From NCBI GenBank assembly GCA_039704465.1, contig JASFAU010000006.1, positions 744,001-808,000 on the forward strand: a stretch of 64,000 nucleotides of DNA, given 5' to 3'. The stretch's first letter is position 1; each line of letters opens with the position of its first letter. Both the position numbers and the translations under genes were made by a program. The notes beneath the pieces are model-generated. The model saw only the letters and a list, made by a program, of their open reading frames with translations, did no database searches and was not told the origin of the DNA. Shown here in pieces: positions 22,901 to 33,293 of this stretch. The DNA comes from Plasmodiophora brassicae. Its lineage: Eukaryota > Endomyxa > Phytomyxea > Plasmodiophorida > Plasmodiophoridae.

Positions 22901-24459
22901 CGAGAACCGGTCCCTCGCAAACGTCGAGTATGCCTACGCTGCATCAGTTTTATTTGCCAGCCTTGCCGTTAACAAGGTATCCTAGAATAGCAATTGGTTT
23001 CTTGACTCGTGAGATTTATTCTTGCATAGCATAAGTTCAGCTTGCGCGTCTGGAAACGTGAGGCCTGGTCAATCTTTCAGCACAATGATTTTTTCGACAC
23101 CAGTGTTGACGCTCTTGCTCAATGGAGAATCATCTTGACTAGAGTCGTGACAGAGGTCAGCTCGTGACCTCAAACACGTTGGTGCTATTGTGACAGGCTC
23201 CACAGGAACCACCTTTGTTAACGGAACAACTGATGGGCCGGCATACCAACAGCCAAGTGGCTCTTTTCACGTCGCACAAGTCTGATGTCCTAGTCCGCTC
23301 CCGGCAACTGAAGCGATTGACGTTTATGATTCACGCTGGACGAGTCGATCAATACGCCCGATATCTTCCAACCATTGTAGAAAAGGTTATCATCAACTGT
23401 TCCGCATCGTAACGAACACTGAAGCGAGTTGAACAGTTGGTAGAATCACTGAAGCTCGAAGACGCCAGTCCACTTCATGCTCAAGTCCTGTTCTGCATTC
23501 GAATTCTGATTGTGCGCGTTAGTCCTGAACATCTAACGCTGATATGGTGATTCGTTGTCAACAAGTCGCATCTCGTATAATGACTGGTGCTGCAGGCCTG
23601 TTGTATTAATGGAAATCATTTCCGTCCTCGACGAAAGCGCAGACCTTGACCTTCTTCTTGAGGCATGCAAGTTTGTGGATTTAGCTATCGGTACACAAGT
23701 TCCCTGTCAGTTGTTTTCCTGCAGCAGGCTTATCGTTCTTCAGCCGTTTTGCCATCGCAATTCCAACTCTACCAGTGGATGTTCCTGGCCGACCGGATGG
23801 CCCTTGCTCTTGGAGAGGATTCTTTGTCTGCAGGTCCAGAAAAGGTACATTCTGATGCGATACTCTAATGCTGAGAGGCTTCATTCACCTGATATATGCT
23901 TGAAGGCTGCGGGTGACGACCTCAATCGTGATGATGCTGATGCGACGAACCGTTTCTCCTCATTCCAGCCCCACATCCGCGTCCTGGGGCAGCGCTTACG
24001 ATCATCTGAGAGGTCATCCGTGGATGAGAACGCGGTGCAAGTCGGACGTCACTCTAGGATGGCCTCAGGACCCGATCCATCAACCGGAATCTCGCCTGCG
24101 TGCGATGGTGGATCACTCGCTAGGCCAATCCTGACTCTCCGTCGGGTCAAGTCTCTACGACAACTCCGGCAGTTCCATTACCAGGTTGTACCAATCAACG
24201 GCAGCAGGCAAGCTTGGTCCCTGATGCATGAATACGTGGCAGATCAGCGAGCATGTATTGCGCACCAGCCTAAACCCAGTCCCGGCTGATTTCGATTTCA
24301 TTGACGGCATGTTGCTGTTCGACTTCGTTTCATATGGGGACGGTAAGTCAACGTCGTACTTCCAGGATGCCGACCTCTGATTGTTCCCTCGTTTCAGAAG
24401 TTCCTGACGCATTTGTAACGCCCACAGAGACACCCCCAGCGGGTGTCTCGGACAGGTAG
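16939..24459 (+). CDS. DOP1: DOP1 (Dopey) family protein
   Basis: The first exons, 16939-17037, 17098-17124, 17175-17266, then 17320 onward, splice to [55 protein letters not shown] and [16 protein letters not shown], the hallmark Dopey N-terminal blocks. The remaining 6 kb is broken into about 20 further short exons separated by 50-60 nt introns, with no convincing alternative gene on either strand. Helical-repeat segments continue throughout. The last exons ([10 protein letters not shown], intron 24333-24396, then [13 protein letters not shown]) end at TAG 24459. DOP1 is a large scaffold that works with MON2 in endosome-Golgi trafficking. Exon borders between 17.9 and 24.2 kb are not all resolved, so frame integrity in the middle is unproven. 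Confidence 0.8.
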
Positions 24460-24723
24460 ATGTACCAACTATCTAGGACGGGCACGTACTCGCTCGCGAC
24501 TCGTACGTATCAATAAAAGTAGGTAGACAGGACATTTCATAACAATGAATTCAGTACTGTATGAGAATGAGATAGAGGCCATATGCCATTTGACGTCCGG
24601 CTGGTGCACGTACGTCGGCTCACGTGGCTCGCAATTCAGCAATTTTGAACACGTGCATGAACACCACTTCACAGCGTCGTCGCGAAATCACTGGGAATGC
24701 TCAGTGGCATCTGCTCGTATCCA

Positions 24724-25440
24724 TCAGCGACTTGGGAACTGCGAAGAACTGCCTTCGTCTTGGTCAGCTGGTCGCCCGTGAATCACACATCCAGCGAATC
24801 CTTCAATGGTGCCCAACGCGACAACTGTTCCCTTGGTGTTCAGAACTTCAACGCGGTCGCCGACGCGGAACTTCGCTCCAGATGACGTCGACGTCGTCGA
24901 CGCTGCCGATGACTTCTTCATGGACACGTGTTCGAGTCGCAACTAGACAAGCCTTTCGTTGCGTTGTTGCCGCCGAACCGTGATCAACGAGGCTAGCAAC
25001 CCAGTAAGAACATCATGCGTTTCGGTGTTAAACCTTGCTGGTAGCTCTTCAGGAACTGCCGTCTCAATGAACTTTAGCAAAATCCTCGTTCCAACGACTG
25101 CCTCGTCGATTGAAACCGGAACGATATCGATTCCATCATCATCATCATCGTCAGATGGAGTCTTACGTGCATGCAGCTGCCAGGCATATAGCAACCCGTC
25201 GCTCGTGGGATAATACGAATCCACGTTCACCACTTTTCTTTCCCTCCCAGCCGTTGACGTTTCGCACAGTCGCCGAATGTCGGTTTTGATCTTCACCCAT
25301 TTCGTGACGCAGGAGCGGTCAACGTTAAAGCGGTCAGCTGAGCTGCGTGGTGAGTGGTGCCGGGTTGCTTTCGATGTAGTCAATCACCTTGAGTTTGTCA
25401 GCGTTGCTGACGCGGGTACGTTTGTTTCCGCGCGCCCTAG
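24724..25440 (-). pseudogene. CENP-B/pogo-like DNA-binding transposase remnant
   Basis: Reading from 25440 down, one frame gives KRTRVSNADKLKVIDYIESN and the next frame gives FNVDRSCVTKWVKIKTDIRR. Together they form a Psq/CENP-B-type helix-turn-helix, split by a one-base shift near 25345. The frame continues with an Asp-rich run (about 25160) to 24943. A further piece (24724-24942: KFRVGDRVEVLNTKGTVVALGTIEG) resembles a small beta domain found at the end of some transposon proteins. No DDE catalytic region or terminal repeats were seen. Read as a decayed or domesticated fragment. The flank 25441-25799 holds no recognisable gene. Confidence 0.5.
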
Positions 25441-25799
25441 ATGTTCATACAGACCTCAGCTGTAATGGCAATGCCACCAACGGCACCGGGGCGGGGTGGA
25501 CAGTCCACCACAGTCCCCCACACTCCAGAGTCATTCAGGCGACCAAAATAGCACGAGCCCTCACTTAACCCGGGGAGCTTTCGCATATTAGAACACCCTC
25601 ACTTTAAGCACCGACCCCCTGGGACAAATATATGTGCTTAAACCGAGGATTAACTTTGTACGTACTGGATTACGCAGGAGGCTTGAAAACCCTTCATCTG
25701 CCTTACATTCTTCGAAAATGTATTCCCTGATTCATCAGGACTTGTCCCCTAGTTGTTCTCACGTACGCTGACCCATGTACTGCTTTAGGTTCCGACCAC

Positions 25800-26760
25800 T
25801 TACTGTCTCGCCAGCGCTTCCCCGCCGACCGTCAGAAGCCTTTTCGGACTGTCGATAACAGGGCAGAGACGAGGTACGCGTAAATTCGTCCTTGGTTCTT
25901 CTCGTGCCTCCGTCTTGCGTCCCCTGGCTCCACGCCTTATTGCTTGTTCTTCAGGCCGACTAGTTCTCCAGGGCATGGAGCAACGGAGCCCATCCACAAA
26001 GTCGGTGGCAATTGGTAACTTCGGAATGCAGCCACAGTGCCAATCGTCACGCCGTGCTGGAACAGAATATACACTCCCTCGGGAGCTAGCACACTGACGG
26101 CAGGTTGCGTCAAGATCTCGAACACAGCCGCCCGGTCCATCCATAATCTTCGTACTGAAAAAGGTCCATCAAGGAGCTGGTGTAACTGAAGATGCAGAGC
26201 TCGCATCGCCGAAATGGCACTTCCCCAACGGCGTGCGTATTCGGAACGCTGTGTCCCAGCGACAGCGTTGACGTGGTCGTCGTCCTCTCAGCACGCCCTC
26301 CCCAATCGAACCTAGCCCGGCCCAATGCGATACGCCAATGGCAAGTAATGCGGTCTCCGGATCATGAACCCAGGGTTCGCCGCTGATTCCAGGAGCGCTG
26401 AGCGAGACTCAGCCACAGGGACGCATGCGTGCTCGAACGGCAATGCGTCGTCGGCGACAATGACGCCCGCCGTGTCGAAGCAGACGAGAGCCCTGGCAAA
26501 TCCCTGGCTTCTCTTCAACTGCGAGCAGTTCATTAGCAAGCTACGAACCGTGCGCCGCTGCAAGCGCGTCCTTCACCACGAGCACCAGCTGGACGTCCCG
26601 ACACGCAAGGTGCCTTGCAGTGCGGTTTAAACCCCACGTTAGAGCAGCCAGCAGTATGATCGGCTCGCGCGTGGAGTTGGCGCTCGTGTCGGCCGAGGCT
26701 ATCGTACAACGCGGCGATATCGGAGCCGAGTTATTGTATAGAGATTCCCGGGCCGGAGGA
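25800..26760 (-). other. Unresolved region, possibly a broken GAA1-like gene
   Basis: No continuous gene model works. Minus-strand fragments in order: FLRPGNLYTITR (26745), REPIILLAALTWGLN and CRDVQLVLVVKD (26560-26680), GFARALVCFDTAGVIVADD (26420-26510), MRALHLQLHQLL (26200), APEGVYILFQHGVTIGTVAA (26040-26100). The order faintly recalls the GPI-transamidase subunit GAA1 (a NxYxIxR motif, then a KD segment, then a G-x-x-x-F block), but key motifs are missing and there is no room for its C-terminal membrane helices. Could equally be an unrelated intron-rich gene. Confidence 0.2.
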
Positions 26761-26789
26761 AGTACATGCTTTGGGTGAGTGGGTACGTA

Positions 26790-28017
26790 TCAGTGGTAGC
26801 GACTGTGACGCTGGGAGATCAGCGCTGTCAGCACGATAGCGGTGACGAACATGCCGACGAAGATGAACCTGGTCGTGCACTTGTCGTTCGGGTCGTGCTT
26901 ACGCGCCTTGTGCAGGATTTCGGACAGCGCTGTGAACACCAGCATGCCCGACGTGACTACGGTAGCCGCCCGGTCAATCAGAATCGGAACCGAGCGTTAG
27001 ATCGGCAGGCCTACATGCGGTGACGAGTCCGAAGAACATATCGCTGATGTGCCTTGGCGGGACGCCCAGTCCGATCAAGGCCCCAGAGAACTGGACAACG
27101 CCCTTGACGAGGCCCCAGGTGAACGCTTTGCACCGGGATCCGGTCTTGAAATAGATCGGCAAGGCGATGCAGACCCCCTCGGTCACGTTGTGCAGTGCGA
27201 CGGCCAACTACAGACAATGGGCTTATCAACCCATAACCGATGACCGGTGACAGTATACGTACGGCGACTGAAATCCCCATGCTCGGCTCGTGGATGGCCA
27301 CGACGCAGGTGACGAACCCCTCCGGGACGTTGTAGACAGCGAGTTTCAACAGGGCAACGACAGTGCTGATCACAGTCTGCTTGCTCACTAGGGTGATGCC
27401 CTCCTCGAGGTCCTCGTCGACTTCGCTAGTTCGGCTGCCGGCGTCATCGGGCGCTGCGTCGACCGGGACCGACACCGAATCGGATGGAGCGGTGGCATTA
27501 TCCGGTGACCCGGTCCTGACCGCTGCCCTGTCATCGTTCTGACTCGCGTTGTCGGCGCCCGCATCACGGTCACGTTCGTTGTCGGTGGCGGCAGCACCAT
27601 TGGCGTCCGGCGCCGGGCGTGTCGCGTCGCCATCGTTTCGCCTCAGTAATTTGGATAGGCGCCTCTTCGCCACTCGGGTAAGGTACACGACCACCATACC
27701 GGCGAAGAAGCACCATGCCGTCGTCACCGCCGCCTTTGACCTGTCCTTATGGTACCGCTCGAACGCCGCCTCCGACTCCCGCATGACATCCATCAGCGCT
27801 ACGTAAACCTGGCACGAGCACGCCCACGTGTCAAAGGTACGCCCCCAGTGCATCGCCACATCAGACGGACCATGACGCCTGCAGAGATGCCAACCGTGCA
27901 GACCAGCAGGCGGTAATCGCCCTTCTTGGCAAAGAGCGTGGCCGCGCCGCCGATGACATTCGTGGACGACGCACCGAGGGACAAGAGCAGAGCCCGGCTC
28001 ACGACTGGGCTCAACAT
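26790..28017 (-). CDS. ZIP-family (SLC39) metal transporter
   Basis: Exons 27871-28017, 27263-27808, 27015-27207 and 26790-26956 give 350 residues. Signatures: TM I-II with SLGASSTNVIGG, then SAGVMVYVALMDV; the long cytosolic loop after TM III is Asp/Ala-rich instead of the usual His-rich; TM IV carries AVYNVPEGFVTCVVA and TM V has AVALHNVTEGVCIALPI, the paired HNxPEG-type metal sites. The first reads YNVPEG, so the usual His is replaced by Tyr in this copy. The C-terminus is TSGMLVFTALSEIL with a final helix. ZIP proteins move Zn or Fe into the cytosol from outside or from organelles. The GALIG and ALPIY features are closest to the ZupT/ZIP8-like bacterial-type branch (inference). Confidence 0.85.
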
Positions 28018-28182
28018 TATCTCGCCAGACGTCGGCCTTGTCCGCCAGGGCCCAGTTTCGGATTTGAAACACGAGCCGACCTCGGTGCTGCTGCACCCGG
28101 ATAACACAAACCGGAACGTGAGTCATGCAGGGCCCGAGCACAGTGATGCAAGAAGGTTTCGTGGCTCCCAGCGTGCGTCAGG

Positions 28183-28330
28183 CTCTTCCCCTGTACGACT
28201 GTCTTCAGGCTCTGTATTGCCTGCAGCACGCGCGTGAGACAATTTGGACGCCCAACGGAAAGCCGAGAACTTTGACGTTCTGGCGGCGTTGTGGATTGGC
28301 CCCGTGTGTGGGGTCGTTCGGCACGGGCGT
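28183..28330 (+). pseudogene. Truncated duplicate of the downstream F-box/ankyrin-like gene
   Basis: The segment reads LPLYDCLQALYCLQHARETIW, matching MPLCDCLKDLHCRQHCIKAIW of the gene 28616-29824 (around 29284-29350). DNA similarity continues through the AGCCGAG..TTTGACGTTCTGG..GGCG stretch (equivalent to 29358-29390), but a deletion after ATTTGGACG shifts frame. No start, no rest of the gene. A relic of local duplication. Confidence 0.65.
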
Positions 28331-28615
28331 CTCCTAGCCACACGTCTCAGCATCCAGCGCCGTCGGCGTCTCCCGCTATGCCAATACACGAACATGCGTT
28401 CATCACCATTGCCCACAAGGCAGGGCATGACCGGTCGTCTCAGGCAAACGCGATTCCGGTTCGGTTCGGGGCCGGGGCGCTCGCTCCGTCCGTCCGTCCG
28501 CGCGCCCCGTTACGTGGAATGGTGCTGGAAAGTGCGGCGCTCTGTGCCCTGATTTTGTAGTCGCCGTGTCGGTGCATCCAGCACCACCCGTCACGGCCGG
28601 GAGAGGCGCGGGCAA

Positions 28616-29824
28616 ATGAACGCCGACGTTCTCGCCAGCTGCATATCGTTCATTGCGCACCCGGGCAACATCGACGCGTGCTTCCGGGTGTCGCGCCTGT
28701 ACCGCCAGGCGACCGTGCTGTCGCTCTGCCGGAGGCCCTCCTCGCCCACGTATGCGGTCCGCTGGGCCGCTCGGATGGGGCATTGCGCATTGGCGTTGGA
28801 CGTCGTCGGCACCGACGTCAGACTCGCCGCCATCTGCTTGCGGACCGCCCTCCGCTATGGCCATTCGCGTACTGTTACTGCTGTGCTTCGCCGTGTCGAG
28901 CAAGAGAGGCTGAGCGAGCAGTTCTGGGCGCCGGACTTCTGGACCGATATCGAACTGGCCAGGGCTCTCCTGAAGGCTGCCTCACTGCCGTGCGTTGATC
29001 TGGTGCGAGCAATCATGAACATTCACATGCGCGATGAGTACCCGTTCTGGGTCACCTCGTCGCCCTCAGCCATGTACTGTGAGGGGTGCCTTGTCTATGG
29101 CGACGACGAATCGGATTACTCGGACGAAGAGACGGACGACGACGGAGAGGAATCTGACGACGACGATGAATCCGACGAATACGACGAGGAATCTGTCGAA
29201 GATGATGACCCTGATGAATACGATGACGAATCTGACGAATACGATGGACAATCCGAGGGCTACGTTGGAGAACGTAAACGACGAATGCCTTTGTGCGACT
29301 GTCTCAAAGATCTTCATTGCCGGCAACACTGCATCAAGGCCATCTGGACGGCCTTCAAAGCCGAGCGCTTCGACGTCCTGGAGGCGTTGCTGCTTGGCAC
29401 GGGCGACGACCTGTACCTAGTGACTGTGAAGCTATTGAGCCGATCGGCGATCCAGCACCAGTCGCTGGAACATGTCCAGTACTTTCTGCGCCATCCCATG
29501 ATCGAGCTGGCCGTCTGGCACGACTGGAACCGAACGCGTGCACTGTTGGCACGCCATCGCCGATGGCAGTTGCTCGAGGAGCTGTTCCGTCGTCACGTCG
29601 ACATGCGTATCATCGAGGCCATCGCCGACGACGAAGAACACTACCGCGAATATTACCGAGGGTCGCCGGAGCCGACAGAGCGCCCGGACTGGGTGCGTCG
29701 TTTCAATGAGCGCTGCGCCGCCCTCGGCTTCCCCGGTCTCACTCCTCCTCCTCCTCCAACCAGGAAGACCGCGCTGCCAGATGTCAACCTTCCGGAATTC
29801 GTGTTCCTGACAATCCGACTGTAG
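28616..29824 (+). CDS. F-box/ankyrin-like protein with acidic insert
   Basis: Intronless, 402 residues. The N-terminus (LASCISFIAHPGNIDACFRVSRLYRQA) looks like an F-box helix pair. Flanking segments have the rhythm of degenerate ankyrin repeats (AARMGHCALALDVV, ALRYGHSRTVTAVLRR, AFKAERFDVLEALLLGTGD, ARHRRWQLLEELFRR). Residues about 160-215 are almost entirely Asp, Glu, Ser and Tyr. The C-terminus carries a Pro run (PPPPPTRK). Such proteins usually recruit targets to SCF ubiquitin ligases, but neither domain is certain without a profile search. It belongs to a locally duplicated family: a broken copy lies 290 bp upstream. Lack of introns among intron-rich neighbours may mean a young or rapidly expanding family. 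Confidence 0.65.
   Translation: MNADVLASCISFIAHPGNIDACFRVSRLYRQATVLSLCRRPSSPTYAVRWAARMGHCALALDVVGTDVRLAAICLRTALRYGHSRTVTAVLRRVEQERLSEQFWAPDFWTDIELARALLKAASLPCVDLVRAIMNIHMRDEYPFWVTSSPSAMYCEGCLVYGDDESDYSDEETDDDGEESDDDDESDEYDEESVEDDDPDEYDDESDEYDGQSEGYVGERKRRMPLCDCLKDLHCRQHCIKAIWTAFKAERFDVLEALLLGTGDDLYLVTVKLLSRSAIQHQSLEHVQYFLRHPMIELAVWHDWNRTRALLARHRRWQLLEELFRRHVDMRIIEAIADDEEHYREYYRGSPEPTERPDWVRRFNERCAALGFPGLTPPPPPTRKTALPDVNLPEFVFLTIRL
29098..29265 (+). repeat. Low-complexity GA(C/T)GA(A/C) tract encoding Asp/Glu/Ser/Tyr repeats
   Basis: Loose tandem copies of GACGAATC(T/C)GACGA-like units encode ESDEYDEES-type repeats inside the F-box/ankyrin-like protein. It is in frame throughout. The opposite strand reads as a hydrophobic Val/Ile/Phe string, an artefact of the codon complement. 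Confidence 0.75.
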
Positions 29825-30002
29825 CCCCATGTGGTTCCCGCGTCATCGGTTAATCCCCGTCCAGAATACAGACCTGCGTTGCTCTAAACCCCTGTGTGCG
29901 GAGCAGGGCCACGTGGTGGTTCGCCGGGCAACTCGTCGTCCGCGTGCGCGGGGCGATCGACTGCGTGGGGGGTTCTTCAGTCGACCGCATTAGCTGCCCG
30001 CC

Positions 30003-31911
30003 ATGTTGCTACGGCGGTTGGTACAGCGGGCAGTCGGCGTCGGGCGGCACCATCAGGTGCGAGCGCTGTCGTCGGCGGCGGGCCGCGTCCCTGGGGACCC
30101 TGCGGTGCCGGAGCTGCCCCAGCGATGCATGGATGACTTCCAGGAGATCATGTCCGTGCTGGGGCCGCTGGTCGGCGGCCCGCGAACGGCGTCGTCGATG
30201 CGCGATGTTGAGGTCACCAGGGATGCCGTCATCCAGTATCTGTTGAAGTCCGTTGCGAAGAAGGACGACGGGACGCAGGAGATGCACCTGTCGCGCGCCC
30301 AGGCCGACGAAGCGAACCGCAAGGTGGCCCAGTGGACGGATAAGTACAGGGTCGAGCGCGATCTTCGTCGTTCGCTAGAAGAGGCGAAAATGACGAAGCG
30401 GAAAGCTGAACTGTCGGCGTCTGCCGATGGCGGTGAGCAGTGGATGCTCGAGAAGGACCAGTATGACAGGAGCGTTCAGCACATCAACGAACAGTTCGAG
30501 AAGTCCGTCTCGGTGCTGCCCGATATTGCAAAGGCGTTCGTGACGAACCGGGTCGACTGGGAGCAAGAATTCGCACGCCTTGATCGGGAAGTTCATCAGG
30601 CTCTCCTCAAAGCGAACGCGGAGCGATTCACCGAATTGTACCTGAAACGCGATCCAATGCGGAAGGTGTACGAAGAAACGGTGAGGGAAAAGCCCGAGCT
30701 TGCTGAAGCGGTCCCTGTTCGACTGTCTACGTTGCTGTCAATGCTCGACCCTCGTTTCGAGCAGAAGCTGCGTGACACAGGTATCGTCTTGAAAGGGAAG
30801 ACGGTCGACATGGCGCAGCCTCTCAAGGTGATGAAGACCCTTACCGACCTTGGCTACAACCTGCAACTAGCCGACATCAACGAATTTGACCGTCCCCAGC
30901 TCCCTTATGAAGGTATCACTGGTTCCAACGGTGAGGCAGAGATCGGGCGCCTTCTGACAATCCCCAACAGCTGAGGAACGTGAGCGCTTGATTCGCGGCG
31001 TCAATCCAGATGGGTCGCCGATGACAGAGGACCAGAAATGGCATGCCATCTTAAAGGAGCCTGAAATCAAGGCTCCTGTATTAGACCAAAAACGCACGAT
31101 GGTGAGCCTCCTCCTCCCACATTGGCTGTCTCGCATTGCTCATACTCGTGGACACGACAGACCGAGTTCTGGGCTCGTCGAATGAAATTCCAAGGCAAAC
31201 TTCCCGCCGATCCATATGAGAATCCTACGATTCTTCCTGAGGAACTTCAACCCCGTGTTAGCGATTTGGATCCCGACAAGAAACCTGCCGAATTGGTGTC
31301 CCCGTACGTCGAGTTCCTGCCGCCTCTTGGAGTCGTACTGACACGATTGCTACAGGGATCTGATCATCTTTGATGCTTGTCCGCTGTGCAACAAGCCAAA
31401 GACAGGACCGGGGTCCCGAGCCAGATGCTGGGTGAAGCCTGAGCAAGCGAATACCATTTCGCACACGAACATTGAACTCCTCAATTCGTTCGTCACCGAA
31501 CTGGGAATGATCATGCCGGCAAGGAAGACGTAAGTCTACGATGGCACCACTGGTAACCAGCAACGTAACGCTGCAGACAGAGGCATGTGCGCTAAGTACC
31601 AAAGGAAAATTACGCGAGCGATCAAGCGCGCCCGGCAGCTGGGTCTGATGCCCTATATATCGAAGTTGCAGTTCGGCAAGGAGATTGAGGTATGGACGTG
31701 CCGTTAGGGACCTCGGCGGTTACCGAATTCAACGTCAACGTAGGGCCGAACGGACTTCGACATGTACAACGTTGCCAGGCGCCAGGGGTTACTGACAGGA
31801 GACGACAAGGCCGACCGGCAGGAGGAAGAGACCGCCGCTATGGCCGAGCTTATGCAAGAGCCTGAGGTCGTCGGCAGCGCTGATTTCGAGGTCGAGGAAG
31901 TAGACGCGTGA
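30003..31911 (+). CDS. Mitochondrial ribosomal protein bS18m with ~395-residue N-terminal extension
   Basis: Exons 30003-30912, 30971-31101, 31161-31303, 31356-31529, 31581-31689 and 31744-31911 join in phase into 544 residues. The first residues (MLLRRLVQRAV..RALSSAA) fit a mitochondrial targeting peptide. Residues about 396-490 are an S18 domain: CPLCNKP, SHTNIELLNSFVTELGMIMPARKTG, then KYQRKITRAIKRARQLGLMP, the standard 'TGLxxKxQRKLxxAIKRARxxGLLP' signature rebuilt across the 51-nt intron. The acidic tail follows. bS18 binds the small-subunit platform with bS6. The large N-terminal part is helical and charged (KVAQWTDKYRVERDLRR; FARLDREVHQALLKANAERF) with no family I recognise. Normal mitochondrial S18 proteins are 100-250 residues, so this one is unusually large. 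Confidence 0.8.
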
Positions 31912-31992
31912 TGTGAACGGACATCTATATGAAGGACTTGGGATATTTCACATTGATGATGAATGCGTTCGTCTATATTGCCAGCGGGACGA

Positions 31993-32238
31993 TTAGTGAT
32001 GACTCTTCTCGTGTCCTAGGTCAGGGTGCACGAATTCTAATTGTTCACCCACGATTAGCATCCATGCAAGTGGACCGGCGCACGGGATGCGGGACTCACT
32101 CGACTTCGCAAGGTCCTCGTCACTGATCGGGATGAACGCCGCCCCAACCACCACGACGACACCGCCAATGAAGAACGGCAGTACCGACGGCTTTCGAAGC
32201 GTGCGTACCGCGAACTGCAGGAATGACTCGTCCTTCAT
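31993..32238 (-). CDS. Tiny membrane protein (60 aa), probably mitochondrial inner membrane
   Basis: Two exons, 32100-32238 and 31993-32036, split by a 63-nt intron with strong GTGAGT donor and a GCTAAT branch-like site; the joined frame is 60 residues. FAVRTLRKPSVLPF precedes one TM helix (FIGGVVVVVGAAFIPI), followed by a short hydrophilic tail ending KSHH. Size and layout resemble accessory subunits of ATP synthase or complex I, but I cannot assign it. It is convergent with bS18m, the two stops being 80 bp apart. The intron makes chance unlikely. The gene-free stretch 32239-32549 shows nothing else. Confidence 0.55.
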   Translation of the reverse strand: MKDESFLQFAVRTLRKPSVLPFFIGGVVVVVGAAFIPISDEDLAKSSESRIPCAGPLAWMLIVGEQLEFVHPDLGHEKSHH

Positions 32239-32549
32239 CGTCGACTGCGCTCCCAACGACACTCCCACGCAGCAGCGGGACTCCTCGTCACAAAAACGAA
32301 CGGCTCAACGTGCGGATTCGCCTTTTGGGGTGACGGTACCGCTATCTACCCGCGGTACAACCAATCGCCCACGCCGGTGGAACCGAGGAAGCAGGGTCGG
32401 GTGCGGTTGCCTGACTGTCTGGGATAAGAATAATATCGCCGGCACCAGGGTACTGAACGGGCACAGGCGAATAATTTCAAACGTGTTATAACAATAACAT
32501 GGTCGTGTAAAGCAACAAGCAGCTTAGGAGTCAGGTTTAATCACGTAAG

Positions 32550-33293
32550 TCAACCCCTGCGGCAATAACAGCAATGAGATCGAGGATTGGGAACCAGGTA
32601 GACGCACGAGGAACAGACTTTCTTGAGTTTGATGCGTTGAACGCAGCCGAGCTTCATCAGCGAGGCCAGATATTCTTTAGCTTTGATGAGACTAAGCGCG
32701 CATTCCCGAACGATTTCGGATAAGCATCTGAGAACGGGGGCGGCGTCAGAACTAACCACGATCGTTGGTACAATGGTTCCTACAATCCGTTTGGATGGTT
32801 CGCAAGGATGTCCATCAACGTCTCCAATTTCTTGCGTTCTGCTGAATTGCGATACTTCAGCGGTACTTTGAAGGGCTTCCGCTTCACCTGAACTGGTGCC
32901 ACCGCCACCTGATTGCATAGTCAGCATGGTTACGACGGTTAGATACTACCGTAGCTTAGCCTACCTTGGCAACCTCGGGTTCAGGTTCTACAGGTTCATC
33001 TTCCGGCTCAAAACGTAACTCGACTACAACATGGATTATGAGCGGCACAGTGGTCAACCAAGATCAGGTTGACCTTCAGGAGCAGGGACCTTGACCTGCA
33101 CAGGCCGTTTGGCAGGTAACGGCGCGAACGTCAACGTCGACGCATACACGTCAAGTCCATCAAGGAAGTTGCCAAACGCGGAATTGAATCGAGCGAGGTT
33201 GCCATGGGCCTCGTCCAGCGACGCCACCTGCGCCTGGAGCTGATTGGTCGCATTCGCCAGGCCTGACGTTGCGTCTACGACGTAGGCCACCAT
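32550..33293 (-). CDS. Dam1-like helical region joined to a winged-helix domain
   Basis: Exons 33059-33293, 32965-33023, 32784-32908 and 32550-32727 give 198 residues; introns are 35, 56 and 56 nt. Residues about 10-60 read LANATNQLQAQVASLDEAHG, LARFNSAFGNFLDGLDVYA, then FAPLP, the helix pattern of the DASH/Dam1 kinetochore subunit ('FNESFxxFLYGLxMxAxCxxFPxAP'). An acidic, then Val/Lys/Pro-rich linker follows. The C-terminal 75 residues (ERKKLETLMDILANHPNGL, SEIVRECALSLIKAKEYLASL, LGCVQRIKLKK) look like a winged helix. Dam1 couples kinetochores to microtubules in fungi. The assignment rests on one helical motif, so it is tentative; the start may lie in an unrecognised upstream exon. The 560-bp gap to the next gene shows no other feature. 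Confidence 0.45.

Noticed and set aside
25800..26760. Confident GAA1 (GPI transamidase) call
   Set aside because: Only scattered motif resemblance; C-terminal helices are absent, so it is left as unresolved.
29066..29329. Minus-strand Val/Ile/Phe-rich 'membrane protein'
   Set aside because: Reverse of the Asp/Glu/Ser/Tyr tract in the F-box/ankyrin-like gene.
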